A stretch of 64,000 nt of DNA from Neolewinella persica DSM 23188 (GTDB lineage Bacteria; Bacteroidota; Bacteroidia; Chitinophagales; Saprospiraceae). The notes under the pieces are model-generated. The model was given only the letters and a program-made list of their open reading frames with translations. It searched no databases and had not been told where the DNA came from. Shown piece by piece: positions 26,373 through 34,535 of this stretch. The first letter of the stretch is position 1. The number at the start of each line of letters is the position of its first letter. The stretch lies in the NCBI RefSeq assembly GCF_000373105.1, contig NZ_KB890423.1, forward strand, positions 82,786-146,785. The letters are read 5' to 3'. Made by a program: the position numbers and the translations under genes.

Positions 26373-27656
26373 ATGCCAGATATTTTCATCGAGTTTGGAC
26401 CCCGCTCCATCTTATCTTTAGTAGGAATCGTAACCATCATCGGAGGAGTTTGGCACATCGACAGGTCATGGGACGAGGAGGGATCAAAAGCCTATGAGCG
26501 CGCCAAATCAAACTCAGACGGATCGGGAAAAGTAACCATTCCGCAGAAAGAAAAAGAGGCAGCGTTTCCGATGCCCATCGTGTTTATAGTTGGGTGGTTG
26601 ATTTTTTCCGCGTCTTATCTGTTTCCTACGAGTGGGGAGTTTACGGTAGAATTGAGTGCTCCCATACTGGCAGCCATGGTGCTTTCCGTCATCCTAAGCA
26701 TCGTTGCTTCCGTACCCATGGGCGATGCCGTAATGAACCGAAAAGCGGATAAAAAGAAAAAACTGGGGATGGCTTTTATGCTTTCGTGGGTTGGGCTAAC
26801 CGTCGCTACGGGGCTCTCCTCCGAACTAGGAACACTCGCTTACGTTTTTTGTGGCTTAGGCGCGATGTCAATAATCGCAGCCATGCGCATACTGTGGAAA
26901 TTCCGGAAGATGGGGGACTCTTGGGAACAAGATGGTCGTCCGAACCCAAACCCGGTCGTCTACAATCCAGGTGCTCCGCTTTTCGTCTTTGGGTGGTTTC
27001 TTTTTTGGGTAGGCATGGCATCCACAAATCAAGGGACACTAGAAAACGGAATTCCCTTCTATTTTAATCTGCGCACGGCCATGGCATTTTTTGCGGGCTG
27101 CGGTATGGTGCCCGTGGTCATGATGATCGACTATGCACACGACGAAGGCGCCAAGTACGTGGGCTTCGGTACTAACGGTACCTACTTCGGTCGGTTTTTC
27201 GAATCGCCAATTCCATTCATTACCATGTGGACAATATTCGGCTTGTCAAGTTTTGTAGCTATCGACAACACTTTTGTACAGCCCGACCTGCGCAAGTGGC
27301 TTTTACTAATAAATAGTTTGTTGCAAGCCGTAATGGCGGGTATCCTGATTCAGACCGCACTGTACAAAGGAAATTATCCTCTGAAGACTAAGCTGTCAAT
27401 GGGGTTCGTCGTCCTCTTTTTGTTGCTAGCATTTAATATCGGGTTTGAAAAAGACGTGTCCATTTACCTAGCATTCGCGGGGGCTATGCTTGCGATAGCG
27501 GGGCAGAAGACCATATTCGGCGACCGAAAGCGTGGGGATTACTGGATGAAGAACGATGAAGAAAACCCCAATCCGATCGTGTATTCGTACGGGGAATTGT
27601 TCTTCATGGCCGGTTGGATTCTATCGTCAATCGCGATAGCGACACCGATGGATTGA
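26373..27656 (+). CDS. Polytopic membrane protein with internal repeats
   Basis: This 427-residue protein has roughly ten hydrophobic helices. Two soluble linkers are clearly related: D-S-W-E-Q-D-G-R-P-N-P-N-P-V-V-Y before FVFGWFLFWVG, and D-Y-W-M-K-N-D-E-E-N-P-N-P-I-V-Y before FFMAGWILSSI. A weaker third copy near residue 70 has PMPIVFIVGWLIF. The protein is therefore built from two or three copies of a unit. No family is recognised and there is no signal for transport chemistry. Its end is close to, and convergent with, the NAD(P)HX epimerase gene (36-base gap). Confidence 0.75.
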   Translation: MPDIFIEFGPRSILSLVGIVTIIGGVWHIDRSWDEEGSKAYERAKSNSDGSGKVTIPQKEKEAAFPMPIVFIVGWLIFSASYLFPTSGEFTVELSAPILAAMVLSVILSIVASVPMGDAVMNRKADKKKKLGMAFMLSWVGLTVATGLSSELGTLAYVFCGLGAMSIIAAMRILWKFRKMGDSWEQDGRPNPNPVVYNPGAPLFVFGWFLFWVGMASTNQGTLENGIPFYFNLRTAMAFFAGCGMVPVVMMIDYAHDEGAKYVGFGTNGTYFGRFFESPIPFITMWTIFGLSSFVAIDNTFVQPDLRKWLLLINSLLQAVMAGILIQTALYKGNYPLKTKLSMGFVVLFLLLAFNIGFEKDVSIYLAFAGAMLAIAGQKTIFGDRKRGDYWMKNDEENPNPIVYSYGELFFMAGWILSSIAIATPMD

Positions 27657-27692
27657 AATAAGCTTGTTGAGATACTGCTATTTCCCTCTCCA

Positions 27693-28436
27693 CTAGCTGA
27701 GACGTACAACATCGGACTCAACAAACAACTGACTACTGACCAACAATCCGATAGTTGAAGTACCGTATAGGGCAGGAGGAACACTGATGTTGCCCAGAAA
27801 CAAATTCCCCACTTTAGGCACTGCCTTTTTTTCAAATAAGCCATGCTTTGGCAAGGCTAAGGTAAGTGTTGCGGCAGCCTTTATGGTCGGGTTATGTACC
27901 GTACCGGTGGTCAGGTCCAGACCGGAGGGAGTATCCAAAGCCAATACAGGTGCCTCCTGTTCGTTTGCCCAATCGATCATATCCTTCACTTTACCTCTCG
28001 GATCACCATTAATACTGTAACCTACAAGACCATCAATGATCAGGTCCGCAGAACTAACTTTATCAAGGTATTCGGGATCGACAATCGGGACACCCATGTT
28101 CTTCAGAATAGACAACTGATGGTTTGGTACAGGGGTCATCTTGTCAGCATTAGCAAGGTAAACGTAAATGTTACAGCCTAAGCTATGTAGGCGGCGGGCA
28201 CATACCAACGCACCACCACCATTTCCACCATTTCCTGCCAGAACAACTACCTTTTTATTTTCAAGCGCCGTTTTCAGGAATTCTTCAACCGCAACCATCG
28301 CCAGGCAGCGTCCCGCGTTTTCCATCATTTGAATCAACTCAATGTTGTATACTTCTATCATTAGCCGATCGACCTCGATCATTTGATCTGTAGTCAAGTT
28401 GGGGATTTTTATATCCGTTTTTCTAATAGTACTCAT
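27693..28436 (-). CDS. nnrE: NAD(P)H-hydrate epimerase (YjeF N-terminal domain only)
   Basis: This 247-residue protein matches the YjeF_N fold: LTTDQMIEVDRLM at the start, the nucleotide-binding VVLAGNGGNGGGALVCARRL block (near 65-84), the LIIDGLVGYSINGDPRG loop, and LALDTPSGLDLTTG with the catalytic Asp. The enzyme interconverts the R and S forms of hydrated NAD(P)H so that a separate dehydratase can repair them. The usual fused dehydratase half is absent here, so it is a stand-alone epimerase. It is the downstream-most gene of the long minus-strand block. Confidence 0.85.
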   Translation of the reverse strand: MSTIRKTDIKIPNLTTDQMIEVDRLMIEVYNIELIQMMENAGRCLAMVAVEEFLKTALENKKVVVLAGNGGNGGGALVCARRLHSLGCNIYVYLANADKMTPVPNHQLSILKNMGVPIVDPEYLDKVSSADLIIDGLVGYSINGDPRGKVKDMIDWANEQEAPVLALDTPSGLDLTTGTVHNPTIKAAATLTLALPKHGLFEKKAVPKVGNLFLGNISVPPALYGTSTIGLLVSSQLFVESDVVRLS

Positions 28437-28463
28437 CTTACTAATTGATTTAAACCAAATCTT

Positions 28464-28750
28464 TTAAGTATTCCCGGCGTACATCCGGACGACCACGTTT
28501 TCATTTATGCCAAACAGATCAGCGAGCGTGAGGTTATCCGGGTTTGAGAAGTTCTTTCCCAAGTGCGTGAGCGTTGGAATAATTCGTTTGCTATCGTTTA
28601 TCCGCTCAAATAATCTTGTTGCTTCTTTTTCAAGGTCTAAATCAACAACTTAAAATTTATTTCATTGGCTTTGAGGTAGTCTTTTGCACGGCGGCAATCC
28701 GGGCACCAGTCGGCACCGTATAAGCTGGGAAGCGGAAGTTGGTTAGGCAT
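28464..28750 (-). pseudogene. Glutaredoxin-like gene with a frameshift
   Basis: Reading from the ATG at 28750 on the minus strand gives M-P-N-Q-L-P-L-P-S-L-Y-G-A-D-W-C-P-D-C-R, a thioredoxin-fold start with a CPDC redox motif. It continues to K-A-N-E-I-N-F-K-L and then a TAG. Shifting by -1 near 28650 restores a continuous frame: VVDLDLEKEA, then RIIPTLTH (the conserved cis-Pro strand), then a normal end at TAA 28464. The two halves make one complete glutaredoxin-like protein of about 95 residues. The break is either a real mutation or a sequencing error. Confidence 0.7.
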
Positions 28751-28793
28751 GTTAATAAGTTTTGCGTTAATATGGATCAATAATTAGTAGTGG

Positions 28794-29291
28794 CTATAAG
28801 TCTGAAATTTGAACTCGTAAAAGTTTCCTTGCAGTAAATACCCTGCTCTTCACCGTGCCTACCGGCACGTCCAGACAGTTCGATATCTGCTGATAATTCA
28901 TTCCCCTTAGCATCATCAGGAAAGTCTTTCGATAAATCTGAGGAATACGCTCTATCAACAAAGACAGATCTTCAGCACACAGTTTACCCATCACTGGATT
29001 TTCCACGGTATTTTGATTGATCCAACTGTCAGTAGGAGGTTTTTCAGATAGTAACTCTTTACGACGCTTATCTCTACGGTAATGCGATGCGAACGTATTG
29101 TACACAATTCGTTTTATCCAGCTACTAAGATTAGTATTATCCTCGTATTTATGCAGGTACTTATGTGCTAGATAATAAGACTCCTGCACCAGGTCCAGCG
29201 CCAATGTCCTTTCTTTAGTTAAAGAGATGGCTAAGCCGATACATTCTTGATACAATGGGCCATTGAGCCGTTGTAATTCCTCGGAAGTCAT
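28794..29291 (-). CDS. ECF-type RNA polymerase sigma factor
   Basis: This 165-residue protein has region 2 (about 10-75: ALDLVQESYYLAHKYLHKY, then SSWIKRIVYNTFASHYRRDKRR) and region 4 (about 105-160: IPQIYRKTFLMMLRGMNYQQ, then VPVGTVKSRVFTARKLL). There is no region 1.1 or 3. No membrane anti-sigma gene follows; the downstream neighbour is the broken glutaredoxin. It may direct the oxidative-stress-flavoured genes nearby, but its target is not visible from sequence. Confidence 0.92.
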   Translation of the reverse strand: MTSEELQRLNGPLYQECIGLAISLTKERTLALDLVQESYYLAHKYLHKYEDNTNLSSWIKRIVYNTFASHYRRDKRRKELLSEKPPTDSWINQNTVENPVMGKLCAEDLSLLIERIPQIYRKTFLMMLRGMNYQQISNCLDVPVGTVKSRVFTARKLLRVQISDL

Positions 29292-29383
29292 TTAATTGAT
29301 TTGTGTGTATCTGTTGGCTTGTATCGAGAGTAGGGAATTAACAAATGGAGAGGCTTAAGCAGTCTCGGCCCGAATTTCGCGAC

Positions 29384-29767
29384 TTACTCCAGTGGCTGTA
29401 GCGGAATGCTTCTTTCTGCAATTTTTAATAAAATGAGCGAAGTGAAAATTGCTAGCGAAATGAAGCACATGGGTGTACCATTGCTCGTTTTAGGGCACTC
29501 GGCAGTGCCCATGAGTTGCGTAGTGGTACCGTATGCCGCAATACTCCACGCCAGGATGGTTCCGGTAAAGAACAGCACCTGGTTCAACTCAAATAACTGA
29601 GCGAAGAACGGGATCAGGAAACAGGCCAGAATAATGTAACAGGCGGGTATCCCTAATAGCTCCGGACAAATATCACCAGCGTGAAATTGCCGGTAAGAAA
29701 GTCTGCCCGCACCGTATATGCCAAACATCAGAATCAGGAAAATGGCGTAATAGAGTACTTTACTCAT
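29384..29767 (-). CDS. Four-cysteine membrane protein, copy A
   Basis: This 127-residue protein has about four hydrophobic helices. Two related motifs face each other across the helices: C34-P-E-L-L-G-I-P-A-C43-Y and C91-P-K-T-S-N-G-T-P-M-C101-F. A paralogue with identical motif spacing is at 59173-59523, so the cysteines are under selection. They could bind a metal or form redox-active pairs in the membrane. No known family is recognised; the spacing does not fit the CXXC of VKOR. Its start overlaps the stop of the FG-GAP gene by four bases (ATGA), so it is in an operon with it. Confidence 0.75.
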   Translation of the reverse strand: MSKVLYYAIFLILMFGIYGAGRLSYRQFHAGDICPELLGIPACYIILACFLIPFFAQLFELNQVLFFTGTILAWSIAAYGTTTQLMGTAECPKTSNGTPMCFISLAIFTSLILLKIAERSIPLQPLE

Positions 29768-31407
29768 TCCGTTTCGTTATCTGTTGTTTGTTGCGCCAAC
29801 ACGACCATCTTCGGAACCATCGTTCTTGCATTGATCTTCACGTCATCGAGGTTTTGTGTCCGCCCGTCGATATAGGTTATCTGAATACTTTTGATGTCAT
29901 CTTTGCCTAAACCGAAGTGTACCGTCGCACTCTGATCGGAGACAAGACCTTCACCGATGACGTAATCTTCGGTGATGGTTTTACCGGAGCTGGTAACTAC
30001 TTTAACCTTCGCACCGATGTTTTCGAAGTTTTCAGGGAAGGTCAGCTGGAGGTAATTGTTGTCTCCTCCTTCATTCAGAAAGGCGTTGACGGGGCCGTCT
30101 ATATTGACCCATACCAGGTCTTGGTAACCATCCTGATTGAAGTCAGTTACCAGCGGCGTAATACCATAATGCTTATTTACGACTTTGCTTTCGTCTTCGG
30201 TAGCTCCAAACGTGTGATCCTCCTTCTGAATTAGCATCCTGCCGGGTAGCTTGAATATCTTATGCGGTGGCAGGGCAACATAGTTTTCAGCGACCATCAA
30301 GTCCTGTAAGCCGTCGTTGTTCATATCGGCGAATACGGCACCCCAGGAGAACTCAAAGTCTTTGACCTTAACCTTACCCGCGACATCTTCAAAAACAAAG
30401 TTGCCTTTATTCTCAAAGAAGAACCAGTCGGAATTAAAGAGGCTCTTGTCCTCAATGTTTCCGCTGGCCATGAAGTGGGGCACGGTGGAGCCGGTGTTGG
30501 AGAACATGAAGTCTACCAAACCGTCGTTGTTGTAGTCACCCACGGCAATGCCCATCGGGTAACCGAATTTACCGGTGGTGGGGTTGGGCATCATGTTGAA
30601 GGTGCCGTCGCCCTTGTTTTTGTACGATCTTACTTCTCCGGTGTCGTGGGCGACGATGAGGTCAAGGGAGCCATCGTTGTCTATGTCGACAAATACCCCC
30701 ATAAAGGTATTGTGCTCGTAGTAGAGACCCGCTTGCCGGGTTACGTCGCTGAAAGTGTTGTCGCCATTGTTCATCAGCAACTGATCCGCCGGGCCATAGT
30801 CTGCGGTGAAATTATTCTGCCCCTGCATTTGCGCTTTGCGGATGTAGTTAGACAGGAAGATATCGAGAAAGCCATCTTTATTGATGTCACCGATCGCAAA
30901 CCCAAGCGGAGTAGCGTCACTGGCCATTGTGTACTCGACCTTCTTTGGAGAAAAAACGGTTCCGGAGTTATAATAAATGGTTACTCCGTCTTCCCGGGAA
31001 ATGATGAGGTCAGAGAAGCCGTTGTTGTCAAAATCCGCGGAGGCGGCAGCGAGGGTACTTACGCCTTCCTTTACCGGTAGGCCAAAGGATTTGCCAACAG
31101 ACCGGAAAGCTCCGTCTTTAAAGCTGAACAATTCATCTTGCTGCTCCAAACCGCCGCCCAGGAATAGTTCATCCGTTCCGTCGTTGTCCACGTCGATCAG
31201 GCAGGAAGCCGTTACGGGAAGAGATTTATCTTTATTAAATTGGTGTGTGAAGCCAAGGGGTATTTCCTTAAATACGGGTATCATCTCCTCACTTATCGGG
31301 TTGTCGTAGGGATCATTTCCGTCGGTCCCAAACATGAAAGCGACAACCATCATCATAAGTAAAACCATACCTATGATAAAGAATAAAATATATTTTAGGT
31401 ACTTCAT
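29764..31407 (-). CDS. FG-GAP/VCBS-repeat protein with UnbV/ASPIC domain
   Basis: This 547-residue protein has an N-terminal hydrophobic anchor (about 5-25). A series of calcium-binding-type FG-GAP/VCBS units follows (DIDNDGSLDLIVAHD, DYNNDGLVDFMFSN, DMNNDGLQDLMVAEN and others), giving a seven-bladed-propeller-like extracellular region. The C-terminal 90 residues match the UnbV/ASPIC domain (GAKVKV, GEGLVSDQSATVHFGLG). It is predicted to face outside the cytoplasmic membrane. It is placed between the DUF6796-like protein (2 bases upstream) and the four-cysteine protein (4-base overlap), so the three are co-expressed. Ligand unknown. Confidence 0.88.
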   Translation of the reverse strand: MKYLKYILFFIIGMVLLMMMVVAFMFGTDGNDPYDNPISEEMIPVFKEIPLGFTHQFNKDKSLPVTASCLIDVDNDGTDELFLGGGLEQQDELFSFKDGAFRSVGKSFGLPVKEGVSTLAAASADFDNNGFSDLIISREDGVTIYYNSGTVFSPKKVEYTMASDATPLGFAIGDINKDGFLDIFLSNYIRKAQMQGQNNFTADYGPADQLLMNNGDNTFSDVTRQAGLYYEHNTFMGVFVDIDNDGSLDLIVAHDTGEVRSYKNKGDGTFNMMPNPTTGKFGYPMGIAVGDYNNDGLVDFMFSNTGSTVPHFMASGNIEDKSLFNSDWFFFENKGNFVFEDVAGKVKVKDFEFSWGAVFADMNNDGLQDLMVAENYVALPPHKIFKLPGRMLIQKEDHTFGATEDESKVVNKHYGITPLVTDFNQDGYQDLVWVNIDGPVNAFLNEGGDNNYLQLTFPENFENIGAKVKVVTSSGKTITEDYVIGEGLVSDQSATVHFGLGKDDIKSIQITYIDGRTQNLDDVKINARTMVPKMVVLAQQTTDNETE

Positions 31408-31409
31408 AA

Positions 31410-32069
31410 TTATTGGTAGTTTTTATTGAATTGAATTAAGGAAACACTGAAGAGGACAAAGTGTGCAACGTTCATGGCGATGGGCGCAATGTAGCGGCCA
31501 ACGACGGGTACCGCGAAATAAATCCCGAAAACCAGTAACAGCAGCGCGAACGGATTGAAGAAGGCCATCCACCGGTCATAATAGGTGGAGGTTCTCAGAA
31601 TAGCGGCTACGAAAGCAACCGACAATAATAATATGATGATTCGTAGTGCAGTGACCAACGATTCGCTGATCAGGGTGTAGTTGTCAAGTATTTCCTGATA
31701 GACTCCCGCTTCAATCTGTCCGCCGAGCTGAACGATGGTACCTAGGAACGCCCTTGAAGAAATCCAGAACCCGCCGACGGTAAACGCCAGGATCCCTAAA
31801 CAGAAAACCGCCGCCGCCCACCGGCTGTCTTTACCTTTCAGCATCCGATATAGGTGGTAGTACCCAACGAAGTAAAACGGCGTACCGGCTACCGCTATAA
31901 AATGGCCGTAAATCAAATTCTGTTTGGGGATACTGGCAAAGAAATGGTAGTTCCCCGTATTCTCCGTCATGGTAGAACTGTAATGCAACAGGAACTCCCC
32001 GAAGCCTACGGTTATGCTGGCTAGTAGTCCTAGAAGTCCTGTGATCAAGACTATTTTTCTTTCGTTCAT
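31410..32069 (-). CDS. Polytopic membrane protein (DUF6796-like)
   Basis: This 219-residue protein has about six membrane helices (near 7-24, 52-74, 84-106, 138-158, 168-186 and 195-213). The pattern GHFIAVAGTPFYFVGYYHLY and the general layout fit the DUF6796 group of integral membrane proteins, an assignment from memory. It is the first gene of a tight three-gene operon with the FG-GAP protein and a four-cysteine membrane protein. No function can be read from the sequence. Confidence 0.6.
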   Translation of the reverse strand: MNERKIVLITGLLGLLASITVGFGEFLLHYSSTMTENTGNYHFFASIPKQNLIYGHFIAVAGTPFYFVGYYHLYRMLKGKDSRWAAAVFCLGILAFTVGGFWISSRAFLGTIVQLGGQIEAGVYQEILDNYTLISESLVTALRIIILLLSVAFVAAILRTSTYYDRWMAFFNPFALLLLVFGIYFAVPVVGRYIAPIAMNVAHFVLFSVSLIQFNKNYQ

Positions 32070-32082
32070 AGTTATTTATTTT

Positions 32083-32107
32083 TCCATTGTACCTGCGACC
32101 GCGCACC
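32083..32107 (+). repeat. Copy of the dispersed GC-rich repeat
   Basis: CCATTGTACCTGCGACCGCG followed by CACCG matches the repeat core with two or three changes. It lies in the short gap between the NDH-2 gene and the DUF6796-like gene. Confidence 0.45.
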
Positions 32108-32149
32108 GTTCTTAAAATCCTTCATCTTCCAAGCAGTGGGCAGTCAGGT

Positions 32150-33484
32150 TCATTCTTTAGCAGCGTCGGTCTCGTCAACAAGTTCTTTTTCTAATGTTGG
32201 TTCCATAACCAGGCGGATGGAGCGTGAATAAGTGAAATAATTACTAACCCAGCTATACAGCGTTAGCATTCGGTTACGAAAACCTATCAAGTAATACAAG
32301 TGAACTACTACCCAGGATATCCAGGCCAGAAACCCACGAAAGTGCCAGCCGTTAGCTAAATCAGCCACCGCCTTATTACGACCGATTGTGGCCATATTTC
32401 CTTTGTCCAGGTATGTAAACGGAGTGGCTTCCTTACCGGCAGCCTGAGCGTTTAGGTTTTTCGCCAGCCTTTCTCCCATCTGAATGGCTACCTGGGCAAC
32501 TCCGGGATAGCCACGTGGCCAATCTTCAGTAGTACGATGGGCCACGTCACCCAAAGCATAAATATTATCGTACCCGTTTACTAAGAGGTGATCATCTACC
32601 TGGTACTGCGACCGGGCAACGGCCGTTTCTACGAGTCCCGGCACCAAACAACCTTTAACACCCGCGCCCCAGATAAGGGTAGCGCAGGGAAGCTTCTCTC
32701 CCCCTTTGAATGTGGCGACGCTTCCGTCATAGTGTTCCACAAACTGCCCGAAAAATAACTCGACCCCCATCGCTTCTAAATCCGCCCGGGCATCTTCACT
32801 TGACCTATCGGAGAAAGCAGCAAGCAGCTGATCGCTCCCTTCAGCAAGGATGATACGCATTTTACCAATGTCACTATCTGGGTAGTCCCGTTTCAAGACA
32901 TGGTCACGCAGTTCTGCCAAGGCACCGGCCATTTCTACTCCGGTAGGACCGCCGCCAACAATGAGGAACGTCAGTAGTCGCTGGCGTTCTTCTTCGGCGG
33001 AAGTCAGTTCCAAGCGCTCCAGGGTCTGAAACAAGTGATTGCGCAGTCGACGCGCGTCCGCGAGGGTCTTAAGCGGTAAGCCGAGCTTTGCGATTTCCGT
33101 GTTTCCAAAAAAATTAGCTTCCGTTCCCGTTGCGATGACGAGGTGGTCGTAGCTTACGGAACCTGCGCTCGTAACTACGACCTTTGCTTCCGGCTTAATG
33201 TCGCGGACGGCCAGCATCCGGAAGTGAAAATTTTGCTTCCGCCGCAAAGCTTTCCGAAGAGGCCCAACTATACTGGGCGCTTCCAAACCAGCAGTGGCCA
33301 CTTGATACAATAGTGGAATGAAGGTGTGGAAATTATTCCGGTCAAATAACACTACCTGATAGTGCACATTATCTAACTGCTTGATAAAGTTCAGCCCGCC
33401 AAAACCTCCTCCGATAACGACAACGCGCGGCAGATCGGTAGCGGGGATGTTAAGTTCGGTCTTCATTACATTCTCGGTCTTCAT
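32150..33484 (-). CDS. ndh: Type II NADH dehydrogenase (NDH-2-like flavoprotein)
   Basis: This 444-residue protein has the FAD-binding VVVIGGGFGGLNF motif (near 20) and a second NAD-binding block, LIVGGGPTGVEMAGALAEL (near 170). It also has the FAD-contacting YALGDVAHR segment (near 310) and the C-terminal membrane-associating helix with WVVVHLYYLIGFRNR. NDH-2 passes electrons from NADH to quinone without pumping protons. It ends the block of sugar-oxidation genes (SDR, debranching enzyme, glucosidase), where it could recycle the NADH they make. It is preceded by an inverted pair of the dispersed repeat (33573-33653). Confidence 0.9.
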   Translation of the reverse strand: MKTENVMKTELNIPATDLPRVVVIGGGFGGLNFIKQLDNVHYQVVLFDRNNFHTFIPLLYQVATAGLEAPSIVGPLRKALRRKQNFHFRMLAVRDIKPEAKVVVTSAGSVSYDHLVIATGTEANFFGNTEIAKLGLPLKTLADARRLRNHLFQTLERLELTSAEEERQRLLTFLIVGGGPTGVEMAGALAELRDHVLKRDYPDSDIGKMRIILAEGSDQLLAAFSDRSSEDARADLEAMGVELFFGQFVEHYDGSVATFKGGEKLPCATLIWGAGVKGCLVPGLVETAVARSQYQVDDHLLVNGYDNIYALGDVAHRTTEDWPRGYPGVAQVAIQMGERLAKNLNAQAAGKEATPFTYLDKGNMATIGRNKAVADLANGWHFRGFLAWISWVVVHLYYLIGFRNRMLTLYSWVSNYFTYSRSIRLVMEPTLEKELVDETDAAKE

Positions 33485-33572
33485 AATATTGGTTTTAGCG
33501 GCTTCTGCACCGTTGATTCTGGCTAAAAAGGCGCTAATTTCTGGTAAACTCCCTTTCGTGTCCTTGCCGTCC

Positions 33573-33653
33573 CAACTTCCTTTGCACCTGCGGCCGCGCC
33601 CTCCTCAATACTTTAAGAATAATCAGGCGCGAACGCAGGTGCAAAGGAAGTTG
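33573..33653. repeat. Inverted pair of the dispersed GC-rich repeat
   Basis: CAACTTCCTTTGCACCTGCG (33573-33592) is an exact complement of 33634-33653; the left copy continues GCCGCGCCC and the right one starts GGCGCGAA. This is the best-conserved pair in the window and would fold as a stem with a 41-base loop. It lies just downstream of the SDR gene and upstream of the NDH-2 gene. Confidence 0.75.
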
Positions 33654-33672
33654 AATGAGCAGTGTTGCCTTC

Positions 33673-34494
33673 TTACCCATTGACGGTAAAGCCAGGATAG
33701 CAGGTCATTCCACCATCGACGAAGAGCGTAGTCCCTGTTATATAATCCGACTCGTCGGTTGCCAGCCAGACGGCCGCGGAACCAATGTCAGAAGGCTGGC
33801 CTATCCGGTTGTAGGGAATTAGCTTGTTTAACTCCTTCAGGGCTTCGGGGGTACCCCAGGCTTCCTTGTTGATTGGCGTCTTGATCGCTCCTGGAGCGAT
33901 GCTGTTCACCCGGATTTTCTGCGGGCCGTATTCCTGCGCCAGCGATTCCATGAGCATTACGATGGCTCCCTTGGAAGCCGCATAGTTAGCATGTTTCGCC
34001 CAGGGAATGATCTGATGAACTGAACTCATGTGGATTATTTTACCCAGGGCATGAGATACGTCCGGGCGCATTCCACGGCCCAGGAATTCCCTAACGGCCT
34101 CCCGGGCGCAAAGAAACTGACCGGTCAGGTTTACGTCGATCACCTTTTGCCACTGCTTCAACGTCATCTCGTGAAAGGCGGCGTCCTGCTGCAAACCGGC
34201 ATTAGCTACGAGGATATCAACGGTTCCATATTTATCCTTAGCGGTTTTGAACATGGCCTGTACCTGGTCTTCCTTACTGACGTCGGCCTGAACCGCAATG
34301 GCCGTTCCATGATACTTCATGGAAGTAATTTCGTGGGCAATCTCTTCGGCTGTTTCCTTATCGTCAAGGTAATTTACAATCACGTTAGCGCAGTCTTTAC
34401 CCATCGCAATGGCGACCTCTTTTCCGATACCCGAACTGGCACCGGTGACGATGCAAGTCTGGTTTATGAGTCTTGAATTTGGTTTTTGGTACAT
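33673..34494 (-). CDS. SDR-family oxidoreductase (glucose 1-dehydrogenase-like)
   Basis: This 273-residue protein has the TGASSGIG cofactor motif (near 18), the NAG motif (VANAGLQ, near 100), a catalytic Ser in HMSSVHQ, Y-A-A-S-K as the YxxxK pair (near 170) and the C-terminal VDGGMTCYPGF end of glucose 1-dehydrogenase-like SDRs. Such enzymes oxidise sugars with NAD(P). The debranching enzyme and GH63-like glucosidase directly upstream would release free glucose, so a sugar-oxidation role fits. The exact substrate is not certain. Confidence 0.85.
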   Translation of the reverse strand: MYQKPNSRLINQTCIVTGASSGIGKEVAIAMGKDCANVIVNYLDDKETAEEIAHEITSMKYHGTAIAVQADVSKEDQVQAMFKTAKDKYGTVDILVANAGLQQDAAFHEMTLKQWQKVIDVNLTGQFLCAREAVREFLGRGMRPDVSHALGKIIHMSSVHQIIPWAKHANYAASKGAIVMLMESLAQEYGPQKIRVNSIAPGAIKTPINKEAWGTPEALKELNKLIPYNRIGQPSDIGSAAVWLATDESDYITGTTLFVDGGMTCYPGFTVNG

Positions 34495-34535
34495 ATAATT
34501 TGTCTTTGTTTTTTAGAAAAGGGTAGTCTGTTTAT

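Noticed and set aside
33573..33653. Hairpin that might be an RNA gene such as a tRNA
   Set aside because: It has only one stem and matches the dispersed repeat family found elsewhere; no cloverleaf can be drawn.
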